Assembly: GCF_902497855.1 (NCBI RefSeq)
Contig: NZ_CABVHU010000005.1
Coordinates: 1 to 64,000 of the forward strand
Direction: 5' to 3'
Source of the DNA: Pseudomonas fluorescens
GTDB lineage: Bacteria; Pseudomonadota; Gammaproteobacteria; Pseudomonadales; Pseudomonadaceae
DNA length: 64,000 bases
The notes under the pieces were generated by a model that was not told the DNA's origin, did no database searches, and saw nothing but the letters and a program-made list of their open reading frames with translations. How positions within the stretch are numbered: position 1 is the first letter of the stretch; the number at the start of each line of letters is the position of its first letter. Of the stretch, positions 54,259 through 63,594 are shown piece by piece. The position numbers and the translations under genes are program-made.

Positions 54259-54852
54259 ATGAGCGCTAATCCTCGCGTTGCCGACTATGCCATCCACCCT
54301 CAGTTCACCGATCGCTGGTCGCCCCGCGCCTTCACCGGTGAAACCATTGCGGTCGAGACCCTGCTGAGCTTCTTCGAAGCCGCGCGCTGGGCGCCATCGG
54401 CCTACAACTCGCAACCCTGGCGGTTTCTCTACGCGCGTCGTGACACGCCTAACTGGGAGCGTTACCTGGGCCTGCTGAACGAATTCAACCGCAGCTGGGC
54501 ACAACACGCCTCGGCGCTGGTGATCGTGGTCTCGAAAACCACCTTCGTGGCGCCGGGTGCCACCGAAGAAACCCCGGCCTTGTGGCACACCTTCGACACC
54601 GGTTCGGCCTGGGGCCATCTGGCGCTGCAAGCGAGCATCAGCGGCTGGCACACCCACGGCATGGCCGGCTTCGATCAGGATCTGACCCGCAAGGTGCTGA
54701 ATATTCCTGAAGGCTACGCCCTGCATGCGGCAGTGGCGATCGGCAAACTGGGCGACAAGGCGAGCCTGGCGGAGTATCTGCAAGCGCGTGAAGCGCCGAG
54801 CCCGCGTCGTCCGTTGAGCGAATTGGCGGCCGAAGGCGATTTCACCCTGTAG
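54259..54852 (+). CDS. Nitroreductase-family FMN oxidoreductase
   Basis: 197 residues. FMN-binding motifs RWSPRAF near 20, AARWAPSAYNSQPWRFLYA near 45 and HAAVAIGKLG near 160 define the nitroreductase fold. It reduces nitro- or quinone-type compounds with NAD(P)H; substrate unknown. The ATG at 54259 has AAGGAATCTCTTG before it; the longer frame is not supported. A REPIN array begins right at the stop. Confidence 0.87.
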   Translation: MSANPRVADYAIHPQFTDRWSPRAFTGETIAVETLLSFFEAARWAPSAYNSQPWRFLYARRDTPNWERYLGLLNEFNRSWAQHASALVIVVSKTTFVAPGATEETPALWHTFDTGSAWGHLALQASISGWHTHGMAGFDQDLTRKVLNIPEGYALHAAVAIGKLGDKASLAEYLQAREAPSPRRPLSELAAEGDFTL

Positions 54853-55095
54853 GAGCTGGCTTGCCAGCGAAGGCGGCCTCAAGCCTTGCCGCGGCCATGA
54901 AAACGCCTTCGCCGGCAAGCCTGGCTCCTACAGGTTCAGCTTGCCGGCGAAGACAGCCTCAAGCCTTGCCGCGGCCATGAAAACGCCTTCGCCGGCAAGC
55001 CTGGCTCCTACAGGTTCAGCTTGCCGGCGAAGACAGCCTCAAGTCTTGCAGCGGCCATGAAAACGCCTTCGCCGGCAAGCCGGCTCCTACAGGTT
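54851..55095. repeat. REP array, three 80-bp units
   Basis: The segment GCCTCAAGCCTTGCCGCGGC recurs at 54875, 54955 and (with two changes) 55035, each followed by the arm CGCCGGCAAGCCTGGCTCCT or, last, CGGCTCCT. The full outer left arm (TGTAGGAGCTGGCTTGCC) occurs only in the first unit; later units keep only its inner half. So the array grew by copying a truncated unit. Confidence 0.88.
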
Positions 55096-55105
55096 CATGG
55101 TGGGC

Positions 55106-56038
55106 TCAATACCCGCGATTGAAATCCACTTCCCCGCGCAACGCCTCACCCGCCTGATACGCCCGCAGGTTCTCGACAAACAACTTGACCATCATCGATG
55201 GCGAGGTCGGCGCCGAACTGTGCCCGGTCAACAGCAAGCCCCAGGCGGTCCAGAACGGATGACGTTGCGGCAGCGGCTCCTGACGGCAGACGTCGATCAC
55301 GGCGCCTGCCAGATGCCCTTCCTTCAAGGCTTCCACCAGATCCGCATCGACCACCGCCACGCCACGTCCGACGTTGATGAACAAGCCGGTCGGCTTGAAC
55401 TGCTTGAACAGCGCCGCGTCGTACAGGTCATGGGTATTGGGCGTGTTCGGCAACAGATTGATCACGTAATCCACTTCACCGACCAGACGCGGCAAATCGG
55501 CCAGCGCGCCGACTTCGACAAACGGCGCCTGCTCGCGGGCCTCGCTGGCGATGCCATACAGTTCGACGCCAAACGGCAGCAGGAACTGCGCCACGGTCTG
55601 GCCAATGTCACCGGTGCCGACGATCAACACCTTGCGCCCTGCCAGACTGTGCCCCTGGCGGCTGTCCCACTTGCGCTCGACCTGGCTGACCAGTCGCGGC
55701 AGCACTTCGCGCTCGTGGCCGAGCATGTAGGTGAGCACGTATTCGGCCATGACCTGGCCAAAAATCCCCACCGCCCGGGTCAGGCGATAATGCCGTGGCA
55801 AGCCGTCGGCCAACAGCGGCGTAATGCCGGCCCAGGTCGATTGCAGCCATTGCGGTTGGTGGCCCTGCCGCAGCAGGGTCGCCAACAAATCCGGCTGGCC
55901 CAGCCAGATCGGACAATCGGCGGCCTGACTGGCCAGTTCGGCGGAATCGCCGCTGGTCAGCACTTCCAGGTCGGGCGCTGCCTGACGCAGCAGTTGGGCG
56001 TACACAGGGTGGTCGTGTTCAGCAATCAGCACGCGCAT
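55106..56038 (-). CDS. D-2-hydroxyacid dehydrogenase family protein (GyaR/GhrA-like)
   Basis: 310 residues. NAD-binding GRKVLIVGTGDIGQTVAQFL near 140 and the catalytic triad: Arg in FINVGRGVAVVD, Glu in DVCRQEPLP and His in LLTGHSSAPTSP. It reduces 2-keto acids (glyoxylate/hydroxypyruvate-type) or oxidises the 2-hydroxy acid; substrate not fixed. The N-terminal domain is typical for short GhrA-like members. Monocistronic beside the REP array. Confidence 0.88.
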   Translation of the reverse strand: MRVLIAEHDHPVYAQLLRQAAPDLEVLTSGDSAELASQAADCPIWLGQPDLLATLLRQGHQPQWLQSTWAGITPLLADGLPRHYRLTRAVGIFGQVMAEYVLTYMLGHEREVLPRLVSQVERKWDSRQGHSLAGRKVLIVGTGDIGQTVAQFLLPFGVELYGIASEAREQAPFVEVGALADLPRLVGEVDYVINLLPNTPNTHDLYDAALFKQFKPTGLFINVGRGVAVVDADLVEALKEGHLAGAVIDVCRQEPLPQRHPFWTAWGLLLTGHSSAPTSPSMMVKLFVENLRAYQAGEALRGEVDFNRGY

Positions 56039-56167
56039 GGTTCAAACCTTTCGAAAACAGTGCAGACGACCGTCGATGAAGTAACGCTCCATCGCCCTGG
56101 CCGTCGCCAAATTCAATTCCAGTGATTCAAGAGAACGCTCTTCACAGGAACTCAGATGCCCTGCCGA

Positions 56168-56461
56168 TCACATCGGGTCATTGCGTCGTAGCAATTCTTC
56201 CGGCAAATGTTCGATGTATTCGTCCTCGGCCGGCGGCATTTGCAGGTGATAACCCTGCTTGTCGAGGTTTTCCAGGACCAGGTTGATGTCTTCGCGCGAC
56301 AGTTTGCGCTCGGGGCTCAGCACCAGGTCGAAAGCGTGATGCGGTTTGCCGAAAGCCGCCATCAGGCTTTCCGGGACGCGTTCCAGTGCATCGCTTTTGA
56401 GCACATAGAGGTACATCCCGTTTTTCTTCAGGCTTCGGTAGATGGAGCAAATACGTTTCAA
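56168..56461 (-). CDS. ycgL: YcgL-domain protein
   Basis: 97 residues, complete YcgL domain: [53 protein letters not shown] and GYHLQMPP. Function unknown but conserved in gammaproteobacteria, typically behind rnd. Its ATG overlaps the rnd stop (ATGA), as in other pseudomonads. Confidence 0.92.
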   Translation of the reverse strand: MKRICSIYRSLKKNGMYLYVLKSDALERVPESLMAAFGKPHHAFDLVLSPERKLSREDINLVLENLDKQGYHLQMPPAEDEYIEHLPEELLRRNDPM

Positions 56462-57591
56462 GGCTGTTCTCCGGCGGTGGCCAGGCTGTCGAGCAGCGCC
56501 TGGCCCATCAATTCGCGGCGCCAGCCACGCAGCGAATCAGGCAGTCGGTAAGGACCATTGGGGAAGCCGCTCTTGAGCAGCGCTTCCAGGGTTTTCTTGC
56601 GCAGCATCAGTTCCGGCGCGATGTTCAGGCGCTCGGCTTCGGCCTGGCCGATCGCCCGCAGCTGTTTGACCAGCGCGGCGGCCTCCACCGGCAACGGCTC
56701 CGGCACGGCAGGCGGCCATTGATCCGGCGGCACACTGCCGGAGCGCTTGATCAGTTCAAGCAGGAATTCGCCGTCCTGACGCACGGTGCGCGGGTGCATG
56801 TCTTCGATTTTCGCCAGCGCGCCCAGGTTGTCCGGCTGAGTCCGCGCCAGCGGCCACAGGGAATGCTCACGGACAATGCGATTGCGCGGCAGATCGCGGG
56901 CACGCGCCTCGCGCTCGCGCCAGGCGCAGAGTTCACGCAATACGGCGAGTTGGGCACGGGACAGTTTCCAGGCCAGCTTGGCGTCGCGATAGACCTCGTA
57001 CGGGTCGGTTTCGCGGCGCAGGTTGGCCACCAGCTCGGCACCGTCTTCCAGGACCCAGGCATACTTGTCGTCAGAAAGCTTCGGGCGCAACTGTACGAAA
57101 ACTTCCGCCAGGTGCACGGCATCTTCAGCGGCATAGCTGATCTGGGTATCGGAAAGCGGGCGTTGCAGCCAGTCGGAACGGGTCTCGCCCTTGGGCAGGT
57201 CGATGCCGAGCACTTCCTGCACCAGCCGCGAATACCCCATGGAGAAACCCAGGTTCAGGTAGGCGGCGGCCAGTTGGGTGTCGAACAGTGGCGCCGGCAG
57301 GCTGCCGGTCAGGCGCAGCAGGACTTCGAGGTCTTCGCTGCAGGCATGCAGGACTTTGACCACGGCCGGGTTTTCCAGCAACGCGGCCAGGGGCTGCCAG
57401 TTGTCGATGGTCAGCGGGTCAATCAGGTAAGCGCGTACGCCATCGCCGATCTGCAGCAGGCCTGCGATCGGATAAAAGGTGTCGACCCGCATGAATTCGG
57501 TGTCGAGGGCAACGTAGGGCAGCTGCTGCCACTCGGCACAAAACCGACCGAGGCTATCGTTGTCGCGAATCCAGTGAATATCGATGGCCAC
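56458..57591 (-). CDS. rnd: Ribonuclease D
   Basis: 377 residues. DEDDy exonuclease domain: [16 protein letters not shown] (Asp-Glu), [12 protein letters not shown] (Asp) and the [16 protein letters not shown]yr/Asp region near 165; then an HRDC domain about 210-290 ([20 protein letters not shown]). It trims the 3' ends of tRNA precursors. The start is the GTG at 57591 ([12 protein letters not shown]), preceded by GGGAG; a longer ATG frame is without support. It is followed by ycgL with an ATGA overlap. Confidence 0.94.
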   Translation of the reverse strand: MAIDIHWIRDNDSLGRFCAEWQQLPYVALDTEFMRVDTFYPIAGLLQIGDGVRAYLIDPLTIDNWQPLAALLENPAVVKVLHACSEDLEVLLRLTGSLPAPLFDTQLAAAYLNLGFSMGYSRLVQEVLGIDLPKGETRSDWLQRPLSDTQISYAAEDAVHLAEVFVQLRPKLSDDKYAWVLEDGAELVANLRRETDPYEVYRDAKLAWKLSRAQLAVLRELCAWREREARARDLPRNRIVREHSLWPLARTQPDNLGALAKIEDMHPRTVRQDGEFLLELIKRSGSVPPDQWPPAVPEPLPVEAAALVKQLRAIGQAEAERLNIAPELMLRKKTLEALLKSGFPNGPYRLPDSLRGWRRELMGQALLDSLATAGEQP

Positions 57592-57714
57592 ACGGCTCTC
57601 CCTTGAAGAATGGCGCGCAGTATATATCGCCGCAGGCGTTTTCCACGCATCCACTGAACAAGAGCTTTAGCGAAAATACCCGCCAATTAGCAAGAATTGT
57701 CTGACAAAGGGAGG

Positions 57715-58377
57715 TTATCTGGTCTTACGCAGCACATAGACCCGCATCCGGGCGCAACCGGGCAGGAAATCCTGATGGCTGAGCAAGCGTAATCCCGCCA
57801 ACCTGAATTCGGCTTCAACCTCGGCCTTGCCAGGCAACTGCCGGGGTGGCGCAACCTCTGCGCCGGGGCGTTGCAGCTTGAAATGCGCATCAACCCGCAC
57901 CGCCACGATCACGGTATCGCGGCTGACCCGGTGGAATTCCTTGAGCATGGTCAACCGATGCTCGGTACTGTCGATGTGTTGAAACAGTTGCATGCAAAAA
58001 ATGCAGTCGACCGCATTCGCCGGCAAATCGATGGTAAAGGCTGAACTTTGAAAGGTCTTGATCCGCTTGAGCAGGTTCTGCGGATGGTGGGTCTGGGCGT
58101 GATCGAGCATGTCCTGGGATGGATCGGACGCGAGGATCACCCGGTTCGCATGCTCGGCCAACACCGGCCAGAAGCGCCCGGCACCGCAGGCCACATCGAG
58201 GATCAGGCCCGGCTCGCCAGCCACCTTGAGGGCGTTGCGCACCAACTGCTCGTCGCGCCAGACCGTCAAACGCCGCCCCAGGCCCCGCGGTCGCGACTGA
58301 AGGCAGACGCGGGCGTGTTCCCGGTCGTAGCGCCGGGCGAACTCCAGCTCGATGGCGGATGGGGACTGCGCGGACAT
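57715..58377 (-). CDS. Class I SAM-dependent methyltransferase
   Basis: 220 residues. SAM-binding GLILDVACGAGRFWPVLAEH near 57-76, ILASDPSQDMLDHA (acidic loop) and VDCIFCMQLFQHID (motif II-III). The substrate is unknown. The N-terminal ARRYDREHARVCL-type segment and the C-terminal basic tail are family-specific but not diagnostic. The ATG at 58377 starts MSAQSPSAIELEFARRY. It lies 124 bases from rnd, on the same strand. Confidence 0.82.
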   Translation of the reverse strand: MSAQSPSAIELEFARRYDREHARVCLQSRPRGLGRRLTVWRDEQLVRNALKVAGEPGLILDVACGAGRFWPVLAEHANRVILASDPSQDMLDHAQTHHPQNLLKRIKTFQSSAFTIDLPANAVDCIFCMQLFQHIDSTEHRLTMLKEFHRVSRDTVIVAVRVDAHFKLQRPGAEVAPPRQLPGKAEVEAEFRLAGLRLLSHQDFLPGCARMRVYVLRKTR

Positions 58378-58450
58378 GTGCAATGACTCTTGTAGGAATA
58401 GATACCTGCAGCAGGTTAGCGGCCGGCGCGTGAAAAAAAGGTCGACGTCC

Positions 58451-60100
58451 TCAGTCCTTGGCCAGCACACCGTCGATCACGGCACCGCGGCAACCGGCAA
58501 ACAGATCAAGATCCTGGTTGTAGACCTTGCTGCGGACCTCCAGCAGACCGAGCATCGAATGAAACAGGTTGTCCTGGCTCAAGGGCTTCTCACGGCTCAT
58601 CTGCAGGCAGTGGGTGTCCACCGAGAACGATTTTTGATAGCTGTCGGAGAACCAGGCGAGCATTGCGACATGTTTTTGTTGTTCCGGCGCCAGCAGGTAA
58701 GGCGTGCCATGGAGGAACAGGTTGTACTCGCCCAGGGACTCGCCGTGGTCCGACAGGTACAGCATCGCGGTATCGACTTTGTCCTGATTGCTGCGCAACA
58801 GATCGATCAGGGTCGACAGCACATGATCGGTGTACACCAGGGTATTGTCGTAGCCGTTGACGATACTTTCGCGACTGCAATTGTTCAGCGCGTTGCTGTC
58901 GCACACCGGGGTAAAGCGTTCGTACTCTTTCGGGTAGCGCTTGAAATATTCCGGACCGTGGCTGCCCATCTGATGCAGCACCAGGACCGTGTCCCTGTCC
59001 AGGGTATCGATGAAGTGCTGCAGGCCCTGCAGGAGAATTTCATCACGGCATTCACTGTTGGCGCACAGTACCGGGTCCTTCAGGTTGCTGACGTCCTCGA
59101 GGGTGACCCGATCGCAGGTGCCTTTGCAGCCCGACTGGTTGTCACGCCAGATCACGTCAAGGCCCGCGCGCTTGAGTACATCCAGCAAGCTCTCTTCGTT
59201 TTTCGCCTTGCTGGCGTTGTAATCCTTGCGGCCCATGTTGGAGAACATGCACGGTACCGATACGGCTGTTTCCGTGCCGCAGGAATGCACATCGGTGAAC
59301 GCGATCAGGCCGACCTCTTTATCCAGCGTTGGCGTGGTATCGCGGTCATAGCCGAGAATGCCGAAATTCTCGGCCCGGGCGCTTTCGCCCACCACCAGTA
59401 CGGTCAGGGATTTACGGGCATGGGTTTGCCAGGCCGGATTTCTCTCGGCGTCTTCACCTACTTTGACAAAAGGTTGCTGCGCGGAGACTACTTGTTCGCG
59501 CAAGTAACTGGCCGTGGCACCGATGTAATTACTCGGCACCACCATCAAGCGCAGTTCATGGTGATTGCGAAACAATGAAGACAAGCCCTGGTAGTTGATC
59601 AACGCCACGCCGCCCATGACGGCCACCGAGGCGACACTCACCAGCACTTTACTTAACAGTTCACGGTGCCAGCGACGATAACTGATCGGTGTCTTCCACA
59701 ACAACCACGATGGGAGAACGCCCAACAACAGAATATAAACAAGTAGTTTTATCGAGAGTAAGTCGCGTACTTCCGTCGCATTGGTCTGTGCAAAGTTGCG
59801 CAGCATGCCAATGTCGATCAGCACGCCATATTGACTCATGAAGTAAGCCACCCCGGCACTGACCATGAAGATCAGCGTCAGCACCGGTTTCATCACGGCC
59901 CGGAAAGCCAGCAGGGTCAGCACAAGATTAAACGCGGCGAGGATCATCACCCCGAAAGCCACGCGCATGACCAAGCCTTTGCCGTCAGACGCGGTGATTG
60001 CAAACAGGTGTTGCCAGAGCACAAGATTGAACGCCGAAAATAACAAGGCGCTGGCAATCAGTGTCACCCACTCGGGGCGCACGGCTTTAATCTTCAACAT
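58451..60100 (-). CDS. eptA: Lipid A phosphoethanolamine transferase
   Basis: 549 residues, family length. Five N-terminal helices (about 10-175) are followed by a periplasmic alkaline-phosphatase-fold domain: VVGESARAENFGILGYDR (metal Glu), CGTETAVSVPCMFSNMGR (nucleophile Thr), HQMGSHGPEYFKRYP and YLSDHGESLGE. Paired Cys are present as in EptA. It adds phosphoethanolamine to lipid A at the outer leaflet of the inner membrane, which lowers polymyxin sensitivity. The ATG at 60100 (MLKIKAVRPEWVTL) is preferred to a longer frame. Upstream, 11-bp-spaced GTTCAG repeats occur at 60267. Confidence 0.92.
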   Translation of the reverse strand: MLKIKAVRPEWVTLIASALLFSAFNLVLWQHLFAITASDGKGLVMRVAFGVMILAAFNLVLTLLAFRAVMKPVLTLIFMVSAGVAYFMSQYGVLIDIGMLRNFAQTNATEVRDLLSIKLLVYILLLGVLPSWLLWKTPISYRRWHRELLSKVLVSVASVAVMGGVALINYQGLSSLFRNHHELRLMVVPSNYIGATASYLREQVVSAQQPFVKVGEDAERNPAWQTHARKSLTVLVVGESARAENFGILGYDRDTTPTLDKEVGLIAFTDVHSCGTETAVSVPCMFSNMGRKDYNASKAKNEESLLDVLKRAGLDVIWRDNQSGCKGTCDRVTLEDVSNLKDPVLCANSECRDEILLQGLQHFIDTLDRDTVLVLHQMGSHGPEYFKRYPKEYERFTPVCDSNALNNCSRESIVNGYDNTLVYTDHVLSTLIDLLRSNQDKVDTAMLYLSDHGESLGEYNLFLHGTPYLLAPEQQKHVAMLAWFSDSYQKSFSVDTHCLQMSREKPLSQDNLFHSMLGLLEVRSKVYNQDLDLFAGCRGAVIDGVLAKD

Positions 60101-60279
60101 GATGATCGGCTGTTCCTGAAAAGAAGTGCCGTCGGTCAATGTGAAAATTTCATTGACCGCGACAACACAAACTTTAAGCGGCCAACCATCAATTTTTTGT
60201 GAAAAAGAAGCCAACGATTAGTTGGCTCCGGGTACTAGCGCATAACTTTAAACTTATTTGAGAATGGTTCAGGTTCTGT

Positions 60280-61662
60280 TCAGGCTTGATTCAAATACCA
60301 GCGCCAGTCCTGCTCACCGACTTCACCCATGAATTGTCGATACTCGGCACGCTTCACCGCCAGGTAAACGCCTAGAAACTCAGCACCGAACGCCTCCCGC
60401 GCCCAGCTCGAACCTTCCAGCGCCCGTAACGTCGTCAGCCAGTCCGTCGGCAGCAGTTTAGTGGCCTGGGCGTAACCATTGCCCTCCACCGGTGCGCCCG
60501 GGTCGAGTTGCTCGCGTATACCGCGATGGATACCGGCCAGGATCGCCGCCGCCGCCAGATACGGGTTGGCGTCGGCGCCACAGATCCGATGCTCGATATG
60601 GCGCGAGAACGCCGGCCCGCCGGGCACACGCAAACTCACGGTGCGATTGTCCACGCCCCAGGTAACCGCCAGCGGCGCGTAGCTATTGGTCTGGAAACGG
60701 CGGTAAGAGTTGGCGTTGGGACAGAACAGCAACAACGAATCGAGCAAGGTGCCGAGCATCCCCGCCACGGCCTGTTTCAGCAGCGGCGTGCCATCCGGGG
60801 CTTCGCTGGCGAACAGGTTGTTGCCGTCCTTGTCTGCCAGGCTGACGTGCATGTGCATCCCGGTGCCTGCCAGGTCATCGAAGGGTTTGGCCATGAAGCA
60901 CGCCACCATCCCGTGCTTGTGTGCCACGCCCTTGACCAGCCTCTTGTAACGCACCGCTTCGTCCATCGCCTGCAAGGCGTCGGTGCGGTGTTCGAGGGTG
61001 ATTTCCACCTGCCCCGGCGCGTATTCGGAGATCGCCGTACGCGCCGGAATGCCCTGGAGTTTGCAGGCGCTGTAGAGGTCGGCCAGGAACGGTTCGATCT
61101 GCTCCAGCTCACGCAAGCCGTAGACCTGAGTCCCACGCGGACGCCCGCCATCGACATCCCGCGCCGGCTGCGGCCGACCGTTGCTGTCGCGCTGCTGATC
61201 CAGCAGGTAGAACTCCAGCTCCGCGGCCATGACCGGGTAATAGCCGTCGGCCTGCAAGCCTTCGATGACTTTCGCCAGCAGATGCCGTGGATCGGCAATG
61301 GTCGCGGGCATGCCCTCCTTCGGGTGCATGCTGACCTGCACCGCCGCCATAGGTATCAATCGCCATGGCATGCGCGTCAGACTGCCGCTGATCGGGTAGG
61401 CCCGGCAATCGATATCACCCACGTCCCAGACCAGCCCGCTGTTTTCCACGTCATCGCCGTTGATGGTCAGGCCGAGAATGGTGCTTGGCAGCGGCCGCCC
61501 GCTTTCATACACCGCCAGCAACTCATCGCGGTGCAGCAACTTGCCCCGGGGTACGCCGTTGTTGTCGAGGATAAACAACTCGAACATCTCGATATCGGGG
61601 TTCTGTTCGAGGAAGGTCAGGGCTTCTTGCGTGGAGGCGAAGGAGGTCGTGGCACAACGCAT
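60280..61662 (-). CDS. Glutamine synthetase family protein, gamma-glutamylpolyamine synthetase-like
   Basis: 460 residues. GS fold: metal and glutamate site AAELEFYLLDQ near 140, ISEYAPGQVEITLEH near 215, ATP site GTGMHMHVSL near 265 and SYRRFQTNSYAPLAVTWG.DNR, with the adenylylation region lacking. The pattern fits the PuuA/SpuI-type enzymes that ligate glutamate to putrescine or other amines, rather than GlnA. The ATG at 61662 follows AGAGAATTCCC; the longer frame is rejected. It is monocistronic; no other pau/puu genes lie near. Confidence 0.85.
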   Translation of the reverse strand: MRCATTSFASTQEALTFLEQNPDIEMFELFILDNNGVPRGKLLHRDELLAVYESGRPLPSTILGLTINGDDVENSGLVWDVGDIDCRAYPISGSLTRMPWRLIPMAAVQVSMHPKEGMPATIADPRHLLAKVIEGLQADGYYPVMAAELEFYLLDQQRDSNGRPQPARDVDGGRPRGTQVYGLRELEQIEPFLADLYSACKLQGIPARTAISEYAPGQVEITLEHRTDALQAMDEAVRYKRLVKGVAHKHGMVACFMAKPFDDLAGTGMHMHVSLADKDGNNLFASEAPDGTPLLKQAVAGMLGTLLDSLLLFCPNANSYRRFQTNSYAPLAVTWGVDNRTVSLRVPGGPAFSRHIEHRICGADANPYLAAAAILAGIHRGIREQLDPGAPVEGNGYAQATKLLPTDWLTTLRALEGSSWAREAFGAEFLGVYLAVKRAEYRQFMGEVGEQDWRWYLNQA

Positions 61663-61958
61663 GGGAATTCTCTTTTTCCGTGTCAGGAGGGGCGCGCAAA
61701 AGCACCCACACTTTAATCTCGCGCAGGGCACGAGATCTGTAAGGACTATCAGCAGGAAATGTAAGAATCCGGCGGGCGCGCGTGACGACAATGCCACAGC
61801 GCCCAGAAGGCGAGTTTGCAAGGGAGTGCGACCGGACAACCGTCCATAGATAAGACCGCAGTAAACAGATGAGCCGCAGCGTCACACGGGTGGTCAAGTC
61901 GTTAAATCGGGATTTGAAGAACTTTGGGTGTGGGTTGGCTAAACATTCACAGATCATT

Positions 61959-62083
61959 GTAGGAGCGAGCTTGCTCGCGATAGTCGCCAACGATGACGCG
62001 TGCTTACTGGTTAAACGCGGCGCTCTTGAGTCCATCGTCGGAACGCCGCCCGGAGCAAGCTCGCTCCTACAGGGTGCTGTGTT
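61959..62083. repeat. REPIN-type element with a decayed right arm
   Basis: Left arm TGTAGGAGCGAGCTTGCTCG, right arm GAGCAAGCTCGCTCCTACAG whose inner part is altered, with a non-palindromic centre. The rest of the 61663-62186 gap holds promoters and no gene I can support. Confidence 0.7.
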
Positions 62084-62186
62084 CCGACAGAGATATTTAG
62101 TTTTTAAATACCGTTCCGGACTTTCTGATTTGCGGCCTCCAGCCCCCCCGCGCTTAATCGGCTCCTCGTCATCCAAGGTCCGATTG

Positions 62187-63371
62187 ATGGAAAACGTCCG
62201 CGCAACCTCCCGCCCTGCCCTCTGGCTGATGGCCGGCATCATGCTCGTCGCCCTGAACCTGCGCCCCTCCATGGCCGCCGTGGGTCCTTTGTTATCCACC
62301 ATTCGCGGCGACATTGCGCTGAGTTTCAGCCTGGCCTCGCTGTTGACCATGCTCCCGGTGATGGCGATGGGGCTGGCGATGTTCTTCGGTCTCAGGGTCA
62401 GCCAACGACTGGGGGAACAGCGCACCGTGGTGCTCTCGCTGCTGATTATCGGCGTGGCCACCGTGTCGCGCCTGTTCCTTGATACGGCGGCCGAACTGAT
62501 CCTCAGCGCGGTACTGGCCGGTATCGGTATCGCGCTGATCCAGGCCGTGATGCCGGCGCTGATCAAATCCCGCTTCAGCGATAACGTATCCGTATGCATG
62601 GGCCTTTACGTCACCTCGATCATGGGCGGCGCCGCCATCGCCGCGTCTTTTGCACCCCTTGTGTTGGCCCGGACCGGCAGCTGGCGCGTCGGCCTGGCGA
62701 TCTGGGCGACGCTGGCGCTGGTGGCGTTGCTGTTCTGGTGCGGCCGGCGCTCGAGGCTGCCAACGCCGGTTTCGGCGTCATCACCCAACGAATCCTTCTT
62801 CGGCAATTCCCGCGCCTGGTTGCTGGCGATCTTTTTTGGTCTCGGTACAGCGTCCTACACCTGTGTGCTGGCCTGGCTGGCGCCGTACTACGTGGAAAAG
62901 GGCTGGAGCGAACAGAACGCCGGCTTGCTCCTGGGCTTCCTGACCGCCATGGAAGTATTGTCCGGCCTGCTGACGCCGGTCATCGCCAACCGCAGCCGCG
63001 ACCGACGCCGAGTGCTGGTGGGATTGCTGGCACTGATCATGGCCGGGTTCTGCGGGCTGATTCTCGGCCCGCAACACCTGAGCCTGTTGTGGCCATGCCT
63101 GTTGGGGCTGGGCATCGGCGGGTTGTTTCCGATGAGCCTGATCGTGTCGCTGGATCACCTGGACAACCCTCGGCGAGCCGGTGGACTGACCGCCTTCGTG
63201 CAAGGCATCGGCTACCTGATCGCCGGTGTCTCGCCGCTGATGGCCGGGATCATCCGCGATCAACTCGGCAGCTTCGAATGGGCCTGGTGGGCACTGACCG
63301 GCGTCATGGCGCTGATGATCCTGATGGTCCTGCGCTTCGATCCACGGCATTACACCAGACACATCAGCTAA
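62187..63371 (+). CDS. MFS transporter, CynX/NimT type
   Basis: 394 residues, twelve helices. Elements such as LRPSMAAVGPLLSTIRGDIA near the start, SIMGGAAIAASFAPLVL and LGIGGLFPMSLIVSLDHLDN are typical of the cyanate/2-nitroimidazole transporter family. The substrate is unknown. The ATG at 62187 follows AAGGTCCGATTG; the longer open frame to the left runs through the REPIN and is not coding. Confidence 0.85.
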   Translation: MENVRATSRPALWLMAGIMLVALNLRPSMAAVGPLLSTIRGDIALSFSLASLLTMLPVMAMGLAMFFGLRVSQRLGEQRTVVLSLLIIGVATVSRLFLDTAAELILSAVLAGIGIALIQAVMPALIKSRFSDNVSVCMGLYVTSIMGGAAIAASFAPLVLARTGSWRVGLAIWATLALVALLFWCGRRSRLPTPVSASSPNESFFGNSRAWLLAIFFGLGTASYTCVLAWLAPYYVEKGWSEQNAGLLLGFLTAMEVLSGLLTPVIANRSRDRRRVLVGLLALIMAGFCGLILGPQHLSLLWPCLLGLGIGGLFPMSLIVSLDHLDNPRRAGGLTAFVQGIGYLIAGVSPLMAGIIRDQLGSFEWAWWALTGVMALMILMVLRFDPRHYTRHIS

Positions 63372-63594
63372 TCTGGAACGGGCGATCGGGGTCATGCATT
63401 GGCACGCGACCACTGTCGATGCCCAGGCGCCGCGCAATGCTTGCCGCCTTTCATAAGCTCAAGGCTTATGGCAACCGCCTCACAATTATCAGCGAAACTT
63501 CCCACAAGGCATTTTCCTGGCACCATCGTTCCGCTAGGATCTTGCGCACACGTTTGCGCACGTTCAGCGCAAAGAACGCAATGAGACGGAATGG

